Numbered from the stretch's first letter, positions 15,976-26,694 are shown. The stretch is 34,026 nucleotides of DNA from Clostridium sp. (GCA_023664445.1 JAMPFN010000022.1:1-34026); one strand, 5' to 3'. A program made the numbers and translations. The notes: generated by a model from the letters alone, not told the origin.

Positions 15976-17211
15976 ATGGCTACAATTCAAAAAAGGAACG
16001 GCAGTTACTCAATCAGAGTAAGCTGCGGTTACGATACCAAAGGCAAACAAATTATTCAATGACTTGGAAACCCAACGAGGGTATGACCCCGAAACAAATT
16101 GAAAAGGAGCTGAAACGCCAGTCTGTTCTGTTTGAGGAAGCGTGTATGAAAGGTTTTCAGAGCAAGGCTGTGAAGTTTGAAACGTTCTGCGAGGAATGGT
16201 TCGAGGACTACGCCAAAACAAATTTGCGGAACACTATATACGAGCGGCTTTTACAGCTTAGAGGCAGGATTTACCCCGTTATCGGGCATATTCGTATGGA
16301 TAAAATCACGCCCCGCCAAATTCAGACGTTTGTAAATTCTCTCTCCAAAGAGGGCGCGAACGGGAAACCCGCTTGCTCCCAAAACAATTCGGCACAACCT
16401 TAGCTTGATTTCCGACGTTTTTTCGTACGCCGTAAAAATGGGTGTTGTCGCCGAAAATCCCTGTTCAAAGGTGACTATGCCCAAAGGCGAGGTTAATGAG
16501 AAACAGATTTACACGCCTGCCGAGGTCGAGAAATTTTTAACCTTGCTCAATGACGAACCGCTGAAATACCGCACGTTTTTCTATCTTATGATTTACAGCG
16601 GGTTCAGGCGCGGCGAAATGTTGGGTTTGGAGTGGAAAGACGTTGATTTTGAAAACAACATTATCAGCGTTCACTACACCGCAAAAAAAGGCGTGTACAC
16701 CGATACCAAAAAAACAATGAGGTCGCAGAGGACTTTGAAATTCCCGCAGTTCATTATGGATATGCTGAAAGAGTACAAGGAGGAGCAGGATGCGGAGGCT
16801 TTGAGGTTAGGCGACAGGTGGGACGGGCGTCCAATGCAGAACGGAACACCGTACTTTTGGCTGGGCGAGTTTTGTGAGAAACACGATTTGCCGTTTTACG
16901 GTCTGCATAGTTTCAGACACTTATTCTGCTCCCTGCTCGTCAATCAAGGCGTGGACATTGTAACGGTTTCGGGAGCGTTGGGACATTCCTGCATAAGCAC
17001 GACTATCCCCGTTTCAAATAGTAACACAAAACCTACGCAGTACCTACCGACAAGAATAATCATTATTATACAGAACAAGGGCAATACCTTACAACTAAAA
17101 GGTATCGCCCTTGTTTTTCTATATAAGAAGCCTGTTCAACTTTCACCTGCAAGATTAGGTTTATTATCACATAATGTATCGAAGTGTAGGATCGCCACTT
17201 TCGTGCCGTAA
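15976..17211 (+). pseudogene. Tyrosine integrase, two frameshifts and no catalytic Tyr
   Basis: ATG at 15976 follows AGGAGG. Frame 1 gives the N-terminal arm-binding domain (MATIQKRNGSYSIRVSCGYD...) and stops at about 16062. Frame 2 resumes at MTWKPNEGMTPKQ and carries the SAM-like core-binding domain until an extra C near 16370. Frame 3 continues LISDVFSYAVKMGVVAENPC and the catalytic domain: first Arg in YSGFRRGEM, HSFRH, and the second His in LGHS. After CISTT (about 17004) similarity ends, and no Tyr-bearing tail (usual form LNxYxH) follows. The tail to 17211 looks unrelated. Recombinase activity is not expected. The loss point probably marks the element's end or a deletion. Confidence 0.8.
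17075..17119 (+). terminator. Rho-independent terminator
   Basis: 16 bases (17075-17090) pair with 17099-17114 with one mismatch and an 8-base loop, followed by TTTTTCTAT. It ends the integrase transcript and could also stop BREX operon transcripts arriving from the other side. Confidence 0.8.
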
Positions 17212-17263
17212 TAACGTATAATAGAATCAGATTAATAAAACATAACCATGTTATCCATGATGA

Positions 17264-18397
17264 TTATAATCCTATTATTCTAATCATAGAATTTGCAACC
17301 TCAACAACTTCTTGTTCCGAATTATCTTTACCAAATGTCACTCTGATAGTTCCTTCACGATAATCAGCAGAAACATTGATTGCCTTGATAACATGTGAGA
17401 CTTGCTGATTTACACTATCACAAGCTGAGCCTGTAGAAACGCATATTCCTTTTAGATCAAGCATATGCATAAGCCCCTCACCTGATCTGCCTTTGAATGA
17501 AATATTAATATTACCCGGCAGGCGCTCTGTTGGATGACCATTCAGTATAAAATCAACATCCGCTCTCCTTAATACCGTCAAAAACACTTCTGTCAAATGA
17601 GAAAGATGTTCTGTATTATGCTCCATATCCTCAACATTCTTTTTTAGGGCAACCGCCATACCAACAATTGCAGGAATGTTTTCTGTTCCTGCTCTCATTC
17701 CGAATTCCTGATAACCGCCATGATGGTATGGCTGTAATAATCCGTTTTTGTTATACAAAAAGCCAATGCCCTTAGGACCGTTGAACTTATGTGCTGAAGC
17801 TGACAGTATATCGATTCCCATAGCTTGTACATCTATCGGAATATGTCCCACTGCTTGCACGGCATCAGTATGAAAAACTGCTCCATAACGGTGTGCGATT
17901 TCAGATAATTCGCTGATATGTTGGATAGTTCCTATCTCATTATTCGCTGTCATGATTGTAACAAGTGTCCTGTCGCAAGAAGCAATAACCGGGCGATTTC
18001 TTCCAAGTATCTTTTCCAGCTCATCATTAGGCACTACGCCATATTTATTGACTGGAACAACAAAACGTTCAAATCTGCTATTCTCACAAGCATATAATAC
18101 GGAATGATGTTCAATCACTGAAGTGACAACATGGCAAATATCGCTTGGTACAGTGAAATGCTTGATAGCATGATTGTTGCTTTCTGTACCGCCTGATGTA
18201 AAGATGATTTGTTCAGGTTCCGCATTGATACATTCTGCAATTGTCTTGCGTGCTTCTTCCAAGGCACGTTTTGCTTTTTTAGAGAAACTGTAAGCGCCGG
18301 AAGGATTTGCATAATTTTCAAGGAGATATGGTTTCATTGCCTCAAATGCATCTGTATCCAGTTTTGTTGTTGCTGCATTGTCAGCGTAAATTTTCAT
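17264..18397 (-). CDS. Cysteine desulfurase (IscS/DndA-like)
   Basis: This 377-residue PLP enzyme takes sulfur from cysteine and carries it as a persulfide. The fold is complete: YADNAATTK at the start, FTSGGTESNN, the PLP-binding Lys204 (SASAHK), the active-site Cys326 in STGSACDS, and the usual C-terminal segment. GGGGTGAG lies before the ATG. It is the last gene of the BREX operon, only 19 bases after brxL, so its sulfur most likely serves BrxP rather than general Fe-S assembly. In Dnd and Ssp systems an enzyme of exactly this kind (DndA, SspA) feeds sulfur to a PP-loop partner. Sequence alone does not separate DndA from IscS/NifS. Confidence 0.9.
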   Translation of the reverse strand: MKIYADNAATTKLDTDAFEAMKPYLLENYANPSGAYSFSKKAKRALEEARKTIAECINAEPEQIIFTSGGTESNNHAIKHFTVPSDICHVVTSVIEHHSVLYACENSRFERFVVPVNKYGVVPNDELEKILGRNRPVIASCDRTLVTIMTANNEIGTIQHISELSEIAHRYGAVFHTDAVQAVGHIPIDVQAMGIDILSASAHKFNGPKGIGFLYNKNGLLQPYHHGGYQEFGMRAGTENIPAIVGMAVALKKNVEDMEHNTEHLSHLTEVFLTVLRRADVDFILNGHPTERLPGNINISFKGRSGEGLMHMLDLKGICVSTGSACDSVNQQVSHVIKAINVSADYREGTIRVTFGKDNSEQEVVEVANSMIRIIGL

Positions 18398-18416
18398 ATT
18401 CTCACCCCATTAGAAA

Positions 18417-19877
18417 CTATTTTAATTGAATATCTGGGATTTGTTTATCTGCTTTAGTGTACTCTTTTGGATCAATAATACAAAGTTGCTTATAAATCGT
18501 ACTCCGCATATCAATTGCTGGTTTCAGACAATAATCCTCAAATTCCTTCGGATCAATATCGGTCAGTTTTTGGACATGAGGAAACAACAATTTAAGTAAC
18601 GCTGTACAAAGACGCTTTATCGCTGTCATATGTCTTGTATATGCTTTCGGCGGAGTTTTCAGTAGCGCATCCACAACGGAAGCATAGCTTAGATCATCTC
18701 GCAGTGTGTGCATTACTTCTGCAAAATACTCGGTATTGATAGCCCAACCATTTGCGATCATTCCCGTTTTCATCGGCGGTATCTTCCAGCCGGGAATAAA
18801 TCCGTGAAAACGGTCTAATGTTGCAGACTCACCAAACACTTCGCTTATATGCTCAACCATGTTTTTATTTATGTCAAATCTATCAGCATCAATATTACCA
18901 AGTACGATAACACCTGCATCAGCAGTAAGTGCTGCATCAAAGCCTTTGATCTCACCAAATTCCATATAGTGCTTCAGAGCTTGTTGTATCTGTCCAGACT
19001 GTTCAAAGGTGATGGATTGTACTTCATCAAAACCGACATAATCAAACCTCGTAATCAATCCACCAGTCTTTTTAGCATTGTCATAAATAAGTGAAGCTCT
19101 TGAAACAGTTCCACCTGTTATCAGCCATCCACGCTTGCTTATCTTTTCAAAGATATAACTCTTACCTGTGCCCTTTGGGGCAAGTTCTATCATATTAACT
19201 CTTTTTTCCACAAATGGAAGAAGACGACGCAGAAAATATAGCTTTGAGGATTCATCTATATTTCCATTTTCATCTACATACCCATTTGGATTGTAATCTA
19301 TAGAACTGATAATGACGTCGATCCATTCGTGAATATTAAATTCTCTTCTCGCCTCACGGTAAAGATCAAGATCAACAGTATACGGACAGAACGGTTTGTA
19401 CCCATTCATTGTTATAATACCCTTGGGCTTATTTGCCGTTCCTTCCATTGTCCATGACAGCGTAATGATACCCCAGTTTTCGCTTTCTCGAAGAAGAGTA
19501 TCCTGCCATTTATCAGCAACTTCATAGTCAACGACACCAGAAGCACCACCTCTTGCACCGCCAAAATCTGGCAGTTCAAACATTGTCTTACCGGTTTTTA
19601 CATTAACTGATACTCGAACACGAGCCAAAAATTGAACCGTTTCTCCGTTGATCATCTGAAACTTATACTGCTCGAAGTCATCACGGCTTGGAATGTATCG
19701 TTTGATATATCTTCTAACACTATCGTAATCAATAGCGCCCTCATCATCTGAAAACTTCATGACAAGCCAGTCACGCATATATGAGGGAATACTCAAATTT
19801 GAAAAGTATTCGCTTCGTTGCGGATCTTTTAATACCACCATATCCGCAAATACTTTCCTTATTTTTTCTTCCAGCAT
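18417..19877 (-). CDS. brxL: BrxL, Lon-like ATPase of BREX
   Basis: The start at 19877 has GAGGAGGG five bases upstream; an in-frame start at 19910 would overlap the small gene before it. The 486-residue protein has an N-terminal domain, a Walker A (APKGTGKSY, about residues 232-240), and a Walker B-like strand (FDYVGFDEV, about 280). This is the domain order of BrxL, the AAA+ Lon-related protein present in BREX types 1 and 4. Known BrxL proteins form DNA-encircling multimers needed for phage exclusion. It is somewhat shorter than type 1 BrxL, as expected for type 4. Confidence 0.85.
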   Translation of the reverse strand: MLEEKIRKVFADMVVLKDPQRSEYFSNLSIPSYMRDWLVMKFSDDEGAIDYDSVRRYIKRYIPSRDDFEQYKFQMINGETVQFLARVRVSVNVKTGKTMFELPDFGGARGGASGVVDYEVADKWQDTLLRESENWGIITLSWTMEGTANKPKGIITMNGYKPFCPYTVDLDLYREARREFNIHEWIDVIISSIDYNPNGYVDENGNIDESSKLYFLRRLLPFVEKRVNMIELAPKGTGKSYIFEKISKRGWLITGGTVSRASLIYDNAKKTGGLITRFDYVGFDEVQSITFEQSGQIQQALKHYMEFGEIKGFDAALTADAGVIVLGNIDADRFDINKNMVEHISEVFGESATLDRFHGFIPGWKIPPMKTGMIANGWAINTEYFAEVMHTLRDDLSYASVVDALLKTPPKAYTRHMTAIKRLCTALLKLLFPHVQKLTDIDPKEFEDYCLKPAIDMRSTIYKQLCIIDPKEYTKADKQIPDIQLK

Positions 19878-19891
19878 ACCAACCCTCCTCA

Positions 19892-20092
19892 TCACAGAAA
19901 CAGAGTACACCCTTGTTCCTTAAATTCTTGTATCTTATCTTGTAAATCATCAACAGTACAGCCTATAACTTCTGAAAGGCAGTTTAAGCAGTAAAGATCC
20001 TCAGTATCGACATCAATTAGTTTTTCTGACAAGGCTATCTCGTCTTTTTTTAATGGTTCTTTGCAATCACAACATAATATCTTTTTTCTCAT
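19892..20092 (-). CDS. Small zinc-ribbon-like protein within the BREX operon
   Basis: This 66-residue protein has CCDC near residues 7-10 and CLNC near 35-38, a likely four-Cys zinc site, followed by an acidic helix (TVDDLQDKIQEFKEQ). Its ATG overlaps the pglZ stop by four bases and its stop lies 14 bases before brxL, so it is translationally locked between the two. I do not know it as a named BREX component. It could be an adaptor between PglZ and BrxL. Confidence 0.7.
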   Translation of the reverse strand: MRKKILCCDCKEPLKKDEIALSEKLIDVDTEDLYCLNCLSEVIGCTVDDLQDKIQEFKEQGCTLFL

Positions 20093-22482
20093 AGGTCAAA
20101 ATCCCCATCATTATTACCAATAGCTGAGTTTATGATCAGTTCATCTGCCTGCACAGATTTTCCATTTGCAATTATAGAGACCGCATATTTTCCATGCTTG
20201 ATATTTTCAAAAACAATCTTCCAGACTTTATTGTCATCGGTTGAAGTTACATTCGCAGGAATATTACCAATATTGACTTGAAGATTTGTTATTGACTGAT
20301 TGAATTTAATAACTGCATTTGCCTTCTTATTTTGTATTTTCACAGGATTCTTCTCCCATTCAGCTTGTAGGGGAATGATACTGTTACTATCAAATACTAT
20401 GATCGGCACAAGCAGCTCTTCTGGAGTTGCTCCACCATGAATCTCACCATATGTCGGCACATCATCATTTGCAGCAGCAGCATGACCAGAAATTATATAA
20501 TGGTCATAATTGGTGAAAACTATATAGTTTTCATCTCCAATATGTTGTACTATTTGTGTTCCCATTTTTGTTCCAGGTGCTTTAGATGAAACGCCGAATC
20601 TTCCATGACTGCCTACAGTCATCTCCTTTGGAGCAGGAATACCCTGTCTTGTGTGAAAAAATCTGGCTGCAAGTCTGCTAGTACCATGGTCTCCTGTTAT
20701 GATGATCCTACGATATTTTTTCAGTAGTTCGCTTATTTTACTGCCGATTGTCACCATTTTTTCAGTTCCATGCTTTTCAGAAACAACGGTAAACTGTTCT
20801 TCTATACAAGGATAATAGTCATCAATATCCTTATAACTTAATCCCTTGTGCGCAAGCTTATCAAGATAGTCAATCTTTTCATATGGGACATCCATCTGAT
20901 TCCATTGATCATTAAACTTTGTTTCAGTAGGAATCTTTGCAAGTCCACATGAATGATATACAACAGTGCCGTCTTTTCGTTTTGCAAGTGCTTTTAAGAG
21001 TAGCGGCAGCCATTCAGCACCTAACGCATCTACCCACAGCACGACGGTTTGATCATCAATATAATCTGAAAGCTCAGCAAAGCGAGAATCAAATTGATCT
21101 GTTTGGATTACAGTGAAATACATCTGCTCATCGGCAGGAAGTGTGTTTGACAGCTTATAAATTTTGTATAGCTCCATATAACGACGAAGTTCTTCATCGC
21201 TATAATCCTCGCCATCCAAATATTCAAACAATTCAGGATAGAGTGTCTTTAATTTTGGACAACCGTATACAGCATTCTTATCTTCACGCAACCATTGTCC
21301 AACCATTTTCAGTAGATAAATCCGTTCGTCCGAAGTATCACAAGAAAGATAATCCAATCGTGCCTCATAACTCGGTATTTTATTTAAGAAATCAAAATAC
21401 ACATTATCTCTTTTTAATTTCATGGCAGCGATAATCTGCTGACTTTCTGCAACCCACTTTGATGTGACTTGTGAAATAGAGAAAATGTCATGTAAAATGA
21501 TCTCATCCAATGTATCCAGCTTCTCACACTTCAAAATGCTATGTGCAAGATAGGTATTATCAGGATGCAAGCGATACCATAATCGCACCAGTTCTTTTTT
21601 ATTAGTTGAAAGAATAGACCATTTGCCCATAATATCAAGAGTTTGAAAACTGCTTACATTGAGGCAAGATAAAATTGCTTCATCCAGTGTCTTATTCTGT
21701 AGTGCTTGCTCAAACAATTCTTTCTGAACTTCGATCGGGCAATTATCGGTATTCAGCACTTCACCGCCGTTCAAGTTTTCCTGAATGAAAGATAGGTTAT
21801 CCTTTACAACGTGTATTGTTATTGTTCCGCTGGTTTGTTGTATTAAATGAGAGCGACCGGTGATAAGTGCATATTCGGTTATTACAGTTTTTCCTTCTGC
21901 CCAAAAGTCGTACCATTCCTGAAGATTGCTAAACAACGGTATATTAGGCTTTTGTAATTTATCTTTGAATTCCAGAAATTGTGCAGAATAAACCGTAACT
22001 GTTAACTTTTGATCTTCATCACAATTCGATGTGCAGTCGAAATAGTAATCTTTTATTCTTTCGTCTGCCATCAACCTTAGTGTAGAATCCTGCCAAAGAG
22101 CCTCACATCCCCATAAAGGAATGATTATACGACCGTTACTGCTTGCCGGAACCTGATGAGTTATCAGCTTTTTAAGTCTTGCTGTGTCAACTTCATTATG
22201 GCTGAATAACCTTAAATATTCACTGACACCAGTCAATATCACCCATTTAGAATGATAACCGGTATTGTTTAAGTTCTCATATCGTGGCATGATATCAGGT
22301 GCAGAAAACAGCTCGCTTGCTGAAACAAGACTTACATCAGGAATCTGACGAAGTCTGTCTACCAACTCACGATATTTCTTTATGTTAGAAATCATAATCA
22401 CACGAAATGGTATTCGACAGGGGCATAGTTCGGCAGTTGTTCGTTCTGTATTCAACTTGTCATAAACCTGATCTATTGTCAA
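20089..22482 (-). CDS. pglZ: PglZ-family alkaline phosphatase-like protein (BREX type 4)
   Basis: The TTG start at 22482 follows AGAGGTGAT. In the 797-residue protein the PglZ domain is in the second half: VVLWVDALGAEW (~480) with the first metal-binding Asp, IIITGDHGTSRLAARF (~596) with the DHG metal motif, and GGATPEELLVPIIVF (~682). The N-terminal half is helical and of no named family. A C-terminal beta-sandwich-like stretch follows. PglZ is the hallmark protein of all BREX systems; related phosphatase-fold proteins may act on nucleotides, but its BREX substrate is unsettled. It follows brxC with a 12-base gap. Confidence 0.9.
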   Translation of the reverse strand: MTIDQVYDKLNTERTTAELCPCRIPFRVIMISNIKKYRELVDRLRQIPDVSLVSASELFSAPDIMPRYENLNNTGYHSKWVILTGVSEYLRLFSHNEVDTARLKKLITHQVPASSNGRIIIPLWGCEALWQDSTLRLMADERIKDYYFDCTSNCDEDQKLTVTVYSAQFLEFKDKLQKPNIPLFSNLQEWYDFWAEGKTVITEYALITGRSHLIQQTSGTITIHVVKDNLSFIQENLNGGEVLNTDNCPIEVQKELFEQALQNKTLDEAILSCLNVSSFQTLDIMGKWSILSTNKKELVRLWYRLHPDNTYLAHSILKCEKLDTLDEIILHDIFSISQVTSKWVAESQQIIAAMKLKRDNVYFDFLNKIPSYEARLDYLSCDTSDERIYLLKMVGQWLREDKNAVYGCPKLKTLYPELFEYLDGEDYSDEELRRYMELYKIYKLSNTLPADEQMYFTVIQTDQFDSRFAELSDYIDDQTVVLWVDALGAEWLPLLLKALAKRKDGTVVYHSCGLAKIPTETKFNDQWNQMDVPYEKIDYLDKLAHKGLSYKDIDDYYPCIEEQFTVVSEKHGTEKMVTIGSKISELLKKYRRIIITGDHGTSRLAARFFHTRQGIPAPKEMTVGSHGRFGVSSKAPGTKMGTQIVQHIGDENYIVFTNYDHYIISGHAAAANDDVPTYGEIHGGATPEELLVPIIVFDSNSIIPLQAEWEKNPVKIQNKKANAVIKFNQSITNLQVNIGNIPANVTSTDDNKVWKIVFENIKHGKYAVSIIANGKSVQADELIINSAIGNNDGDFDL

Positions 22483-22494
22483 TTATATCACCTC

Positions 22495-25400
22495 TTATTC
22501 ACTAAATGCATCACAAAACTCAGGATGTTCATCAAGAAAACTTTGTACAGTGTTACGCAATTTGCCTTCATCCATTGTCTTAACATGGTTTTTAGTGTTA
22601 TTCAGTTTTTCCTTCTTCGCCTTTTCCTGCTGTTCTTTTTTCAATATATTACGGAAACTATTCAGTTCGGCAATATCCCAATTGCTCATATCATTTCCTA
22701 AATTCATCTTTGCTTTTGCCATGATCAATATACGATCCTCGGAAAATGTCTGGGTATATTCCTCTCCCACGACTTTTAACAGTGCTTCTGAGATCACACT
22801 GTCATCTGTAAGGATGGAGTGATCCATTGTATCCAGAACATTGATTGCAGCCAGAACATCAGTATCCATAGTCCTTTGATCGTTTTGAACTTTCGCTAAA
22901 GTAGTAAATGCTTCACGCTGCTCTTTTGCAACAATCCAGTAGATAGGAGCATTATGAATAGAACACCACTTTTTGACAGAATCGCATTCCGAGCCTACTA
23001 CAGATAACCAATGTTCTTTCAAGCGTATGCGGTGTCTTGCTTGGCTTATATTACTCATCAATCCATCCAGTTCTTTATCGAACTGCTGTTTTTGAGTGTT
23101 GATCCGCATATCCTTTAATCCAGAATAAATAGTGTCAAGTTCCTGCTCTGTGCATTCCAAACCACGCCCATCAAGCAAATCAGACAATACAGTTTTTCCA
23201 TCACATAAAAACTCCATCGCTGCTTTTCCATAAGAATTTAGCTCTGCTGAGTCAGCCTGTCTCTGCTCATCTGTCATTTGTGCTGCATTGTTTGATACGA
23301 TCCACCACATGGCTTTAAGAGCACCAAACCATGGTTTCCCTAACGTTTCTACAACACTGACCGGGATACGAACAAATTTGAACTGATTTGCCAGGTCGTT
23401 TCGCACTTCTTCAATGCCGTGGTATGTTTTGCCCAATGCATCATTTAAAGTTTCAAGATAGTGATACTCGCTGATAATATCCGAAATCTTACTAAGAACC
23501 TGTTCTTCTGTCCATGTATAAATAGAATCCTGCATAATAATGTGCAGCTTATCACTGAGTACATCAGAGTTAATTTTAAGCCTTTCGACGATTTCTTTTA
23601 ACTCTGAAGAATCCTCAAATAAGAATGAACGAAATGCTTCATTCAATGCATTCTTATCTTGAAAGGCTTTTCTTAGTATGGAACGTATCTTACCTCGACC
23701 GTTAAATGCCTGATTTACATTCCCCATTATCTCTTCGTGGCTGCTATTTTGCTCAATAAACTTTTGAATATTATCAATAATTTCCTTAGCAACGGCTTGA
23801 TTCTCAGCATTGTTATATGCCGATTGCGGAAGGTACTTCAATGTCCAGAACGGTGATCCGCTGTTAGTTACAGCAACACGCATATTATGCCAACATTCTG
23901 TTTCATTCGCTACCTTAACATCGGACAGAGCCATAATGTCCTTAATGTAATCTCTGAATAAGCGGAACGTCTCACTTCCAGACGAAAGATAATCTGTGGT
24001 CATCTTGCCTTTTACAAGATTGTACACCATAGTTTTCAAGTTGTTTTCTACAAGTATCTGTGGCGCACCTGCACTATCAGTCCATGTATAGTCACTATTT
24101 TTATAACCGGTAAACACATAGCCCAACAATATTCCGCAGGCAATTGTATCATAATAGCCGAAAGGTGGCTTCATAAGTTTTGACCACAAATCACTTAATA
24201 CAACTTTCTTTCCAGACTGAATTTCGTTCCTTACAACCTTTGCCAATTCACTGACTGCCTGAACAGAATCATTGCCAGTCATATCAGACATTTCATTAAT
24301 GTCTGTAATGTCAAGAATCTGTCCAATTCCTGTAAGCACGCTTTTAAGCTGACTGGAATTAGTTGTACGTTGAATACCTGCTAATGGAGCAGAATCGGAA
24401 CAGCTCTTATACGCTGTATTGGTGATAACAATTTTTTCGGGAGCATATGGGAAAAGTTTATCAATAACACTCACTCGAATTGTTTTCGACAAGTGCGCCA
24501 TACCATAAATGTTATTAAATACCTGTGTACCGTTCCATGCGATAATTTGACTGGAAGCACTTACTTGCTGTACCCATGTGCTGATAACAATATTAGCTTC
24601 ATTGCTCTGCTGAGATGCAGCACCTGTCTGCCCACTTTCTGTAGCCATATCCTGCTTTGTAATAGCATTTAACCACTTCTTGCGTATATCCTCAGTGAGT
24701 GGCTTTTTAACAAGAGCGATAGTAAGTCTCGGCTCATCAAGGTCAAATACTCTTTTTTTCAAATCTTCCTGAATAGAAAGATACTGGTTATCATCCTTGA
24801 CGATTACTACAAGCAAACCAAGTTTATATGGTGATTTATCTAAGTCCTTTATTATCTCGCCTAAACGGGATTTGATTGAGTTGGTTTCAGCACAGCAAAC
24901 ACATATCTTCATACGTCTGCTTGATACATCGTTGCTGTCCCAGCACTTATCCTCAAAAGGTTTTGAAAAAATTCCATCCTTAATAAACATCTGATAGCGT
25001 GTGTATTTTTTGTCGTTTGCATCATAATGCAGCTGGAATGAACCACCGTCCGTAGAGAAAGGCAGTTGCAGACGAACAACACCATTTGCTGCTGTATCAA
25101 GGGTGACGAGTTTGCACTCTTCAAGTGTTGCAAGCAGATCATTCACTTGATCTTCACTCATAACACCAGCAAGGCACAGTGATAAGCAATCAACGGTAGC
25201 TGTTATTCCTCCTTGCGTGCGTCTCCCGCTATAAAGACCTTTTGCCGAGGACATTACCGCTAACAGCAACATGACTATCTTGAACAGGCGATGAGCATTT
25301 TCGTCCGCCTCAACCAAATTTTTATTGTCCTCATAATGTCGGATATACTCAGCAACTTTAGTCTCTTTTTCAAGGAAATCGCTGTCTCTTGTAAAGAAAT

Positions 25401-26694
25401 AATCCCATAACCATTCTGGAGTCAGCCAGCAAGCCTGATCATCCGGGCCATATTTACTGATATATCCGGCAAATCCGATATCCTCGTTTGAGCGATCTTT
25501 CATGAATCGGAACATTGTACGTTCAGCGGCAGCATAGTTCTCAGCTACACGAGCAAGCAGGCGAACTGTCATCGGGTGCATAGGACAAAGAGCCTTTATA
25601 TATCCCGAAATATTACTGTCGGGGCCAACCTCCATGTCAGCGATTCTTGAATGAATATTCTGAATAACCGTCTTTCTGGCTTCATCCCAATGATTTTTCA
25701 TACCATTACGAATATTGATAGATCCTGCAATCAAGTCAAGTGATGCATCCTCTGTCAAGTGAAATTCAACCTCATGGAAACGATGAGAGATTTGCTCATA
25801 TTGTTCCGAACCGCCTACTCGTGCTACGAGATCTGTTGATTTGTGTACAATGAATAAGGCGTAGAAAGGCTCTTCCTTTGTAAATTCTGAGATCTGCTGT
25901 AAAATAATATGGTCATCCGAATTAGAAACATATTCTGTGAATTCATCCCAGATAAAGAAGATTCCGCTTTTGCTAAGATTATTGCACTTAATAACTTCAG
26001 CTACCCACTTCTTAAAAGTGTCCAGATTAATGACCAGTGACATTTTCTTGTTGCGCAATACACTTGCAACATTTTGAATTGCGGTAAGATCTCCTTCCTC
26101 TACCAGATCTTGCAATTCCTTTACAGAACTATAATCATCACCGAGAGTAGTTGTAGACAACATGAATTTCCAATTAATAGTTGGATCTTTCATTTTTTCC
26201 CTAACGACCTCGTAAAGTGAATGACTGCCAAGGTCTGCTGAGTCACCGAACTTCTCCACAAGCGCCTCACGAATTGCCTGCTCCATTTCAATGAGCATCA
26301 TATCGCCAGTACGGATACCGCTGCAACCTGTCTTCCAAATCACAAGATAATCCCCGTTTTTGCGACATTTTCTAAAACGATTCTTATATTCAGCAAGGCG
26401 GTGATTTTTGGACATGAAGTCCTCAACGATTTCAGGCTTTTCCTCAAGAAGATGTTTCACTAAGATAGCTGCATAGCTTTTACCCGTACCATACGAACCG
26501 TTGATCCAAAATGAACGTCGAGAATCAGTATCTTCTTTATTCAAAGACTGGCATAATACCTCTATGAGCTTGCACATATCTTCTCCGACAATATAATCAC
26601 GCCAGAGATTTTCATTACGCTTGTCTGCATCTATATCAACGACGGATTCAAATGAAGGGTTTATCGCCAGAAAACTGTTGTATTTCACACTCAT
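22495..26694 (-). CDS. brxC: BrxC, large BREX P-loop ATPase
   Basis: ATG at 26694 has AAAGGAGC upstream. The 1399-residue protein has an N-terminal AAA-type ATPase domain: Walker A GSYGTGKSYA (residues ~66-75) and Walker B GIFFIWDEF (~246-254). A long helical C-terminal part with a Lys/Glu-rich stretch near the end (KKEQQEKAKKEKLNN) follows. Size and order fit BrxC/PglY-type ATPases, in particular the type 4 variant lying between brxP and pglZ. BrxC is thought to act on DNA together with PglZ in both modification and exclusion. No interruption is seen over 4.2 kb. Confidence 0.88.
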   Translation of the reverse strand: MSVKYNSFLAINPSFESVVDIDADKRNENLWRDYIVGEDMCKLIEVLCQSLNKEDTDSRRSFWINGSYGTGKSYAAILVKHLLEEKPEIVEDFMSKNHRLAEYKNRFRKCRKNGDYLVIWKTGCSGIRTGDMMLIEMEQAIREALVEKFGDSADLGSHSLYEVVREKMKDPTINWKFMLSTTTLGDDYSSVKELQDLVEEGDLTAIQNVASVLRNKKMSLVINLDTFKKWVAEVIKCNNLSKSGIFFIWDEFTEYVSNSDDHIILQQISEFTKEEPFYALFIVHKSTDLVARVGGSEQYEQISHRFHEVEFHLTEDASLDLIAGSINIRNGMKNHWDEARKTVIQNIHSRIADMEVGPDSNISGYIKALCPMHPMTVRLLARVAENYAAAERTMFRFMKDRSNEDIGFAGYISKYGPDDQACWLTPEWLWDYFFTRDSDFLEKETKVAEYIRHYEDNKNLVEADENAHRLFKIVMLLLAVMSSAKGLYSGRRTQGGITATVDCLSLCLAGVMSEDQVNDLLATLEECKLVTLDTAANGVVRLQLPFSTDGGSFQLHYDANDKKYTRYQMFIKDGIFSKPFEDKCWDSNDVSSRRMKICVCCAETNSIKSRLGEIIKDLDKSPYKLGLLVVIVKDDNQYLSIQEDLKKRVFDLDEPRLTIALVKKPLTEDIRKKWLNAITKQDMATESGQTGAASQQSNEANIVISTWVQQVSASSQIIAWNGTQVFNNIYGMAHLSKTIRVSVIDKLFPYAPEKIVITNTAYKSCSDSAPLAGIQRTTNSSQLKSVLTGIGQILDITDINEMSDMTGNDSVQAVSELAKVVRNEIQSGKKVVLSDLWSKLMKPPFGYYDTIACGILLGYVFTGYKNSDYTWTDSAGAPQILVENNLKTMVYNLVKGKMTTDYLSSGSETFRLFRDYIKDIMALSDVKVANETECWHNMRVAVTNSGSPFWTLKYLPQSAYNNAENQAVAKEIIDNIQKFIEQNSSHEEIMGNVNQAFNGRGKIRSILRKAFQDKNALNEAFRSFLFEDSSELKEIVERLKINSDVLSDKLHIIMQDSIYTWTEEQVLSKISDIISEYHYLETLNDALGKTYHGIEEVRNDLANQFKFVRIPVSVVETLGKPWFGALKAMWWIVSNNAAQMTDEQRQADSAELNSYGKAAMEFLCDGKTVLSDLLDGRGLECTEQELDTIYSGLKDMRINTQKQQFDKELDGLMSNISQARHRIRLKEHWLSVVGSECDSVKKWCSIHNAPIYWIVAKEQREAFTTLAKVQNDQRTMDTDVLAAINVLDTMDHSILTDDSVISEALLKVVGEEYTQTFSEDRILIMAKAKMNLGNDMSNWDIAELNSFRNILKKEQQEKAKKEKLNNTKNHVKTMDEGKLRNTVQSFLDEHPEFCDAFSE

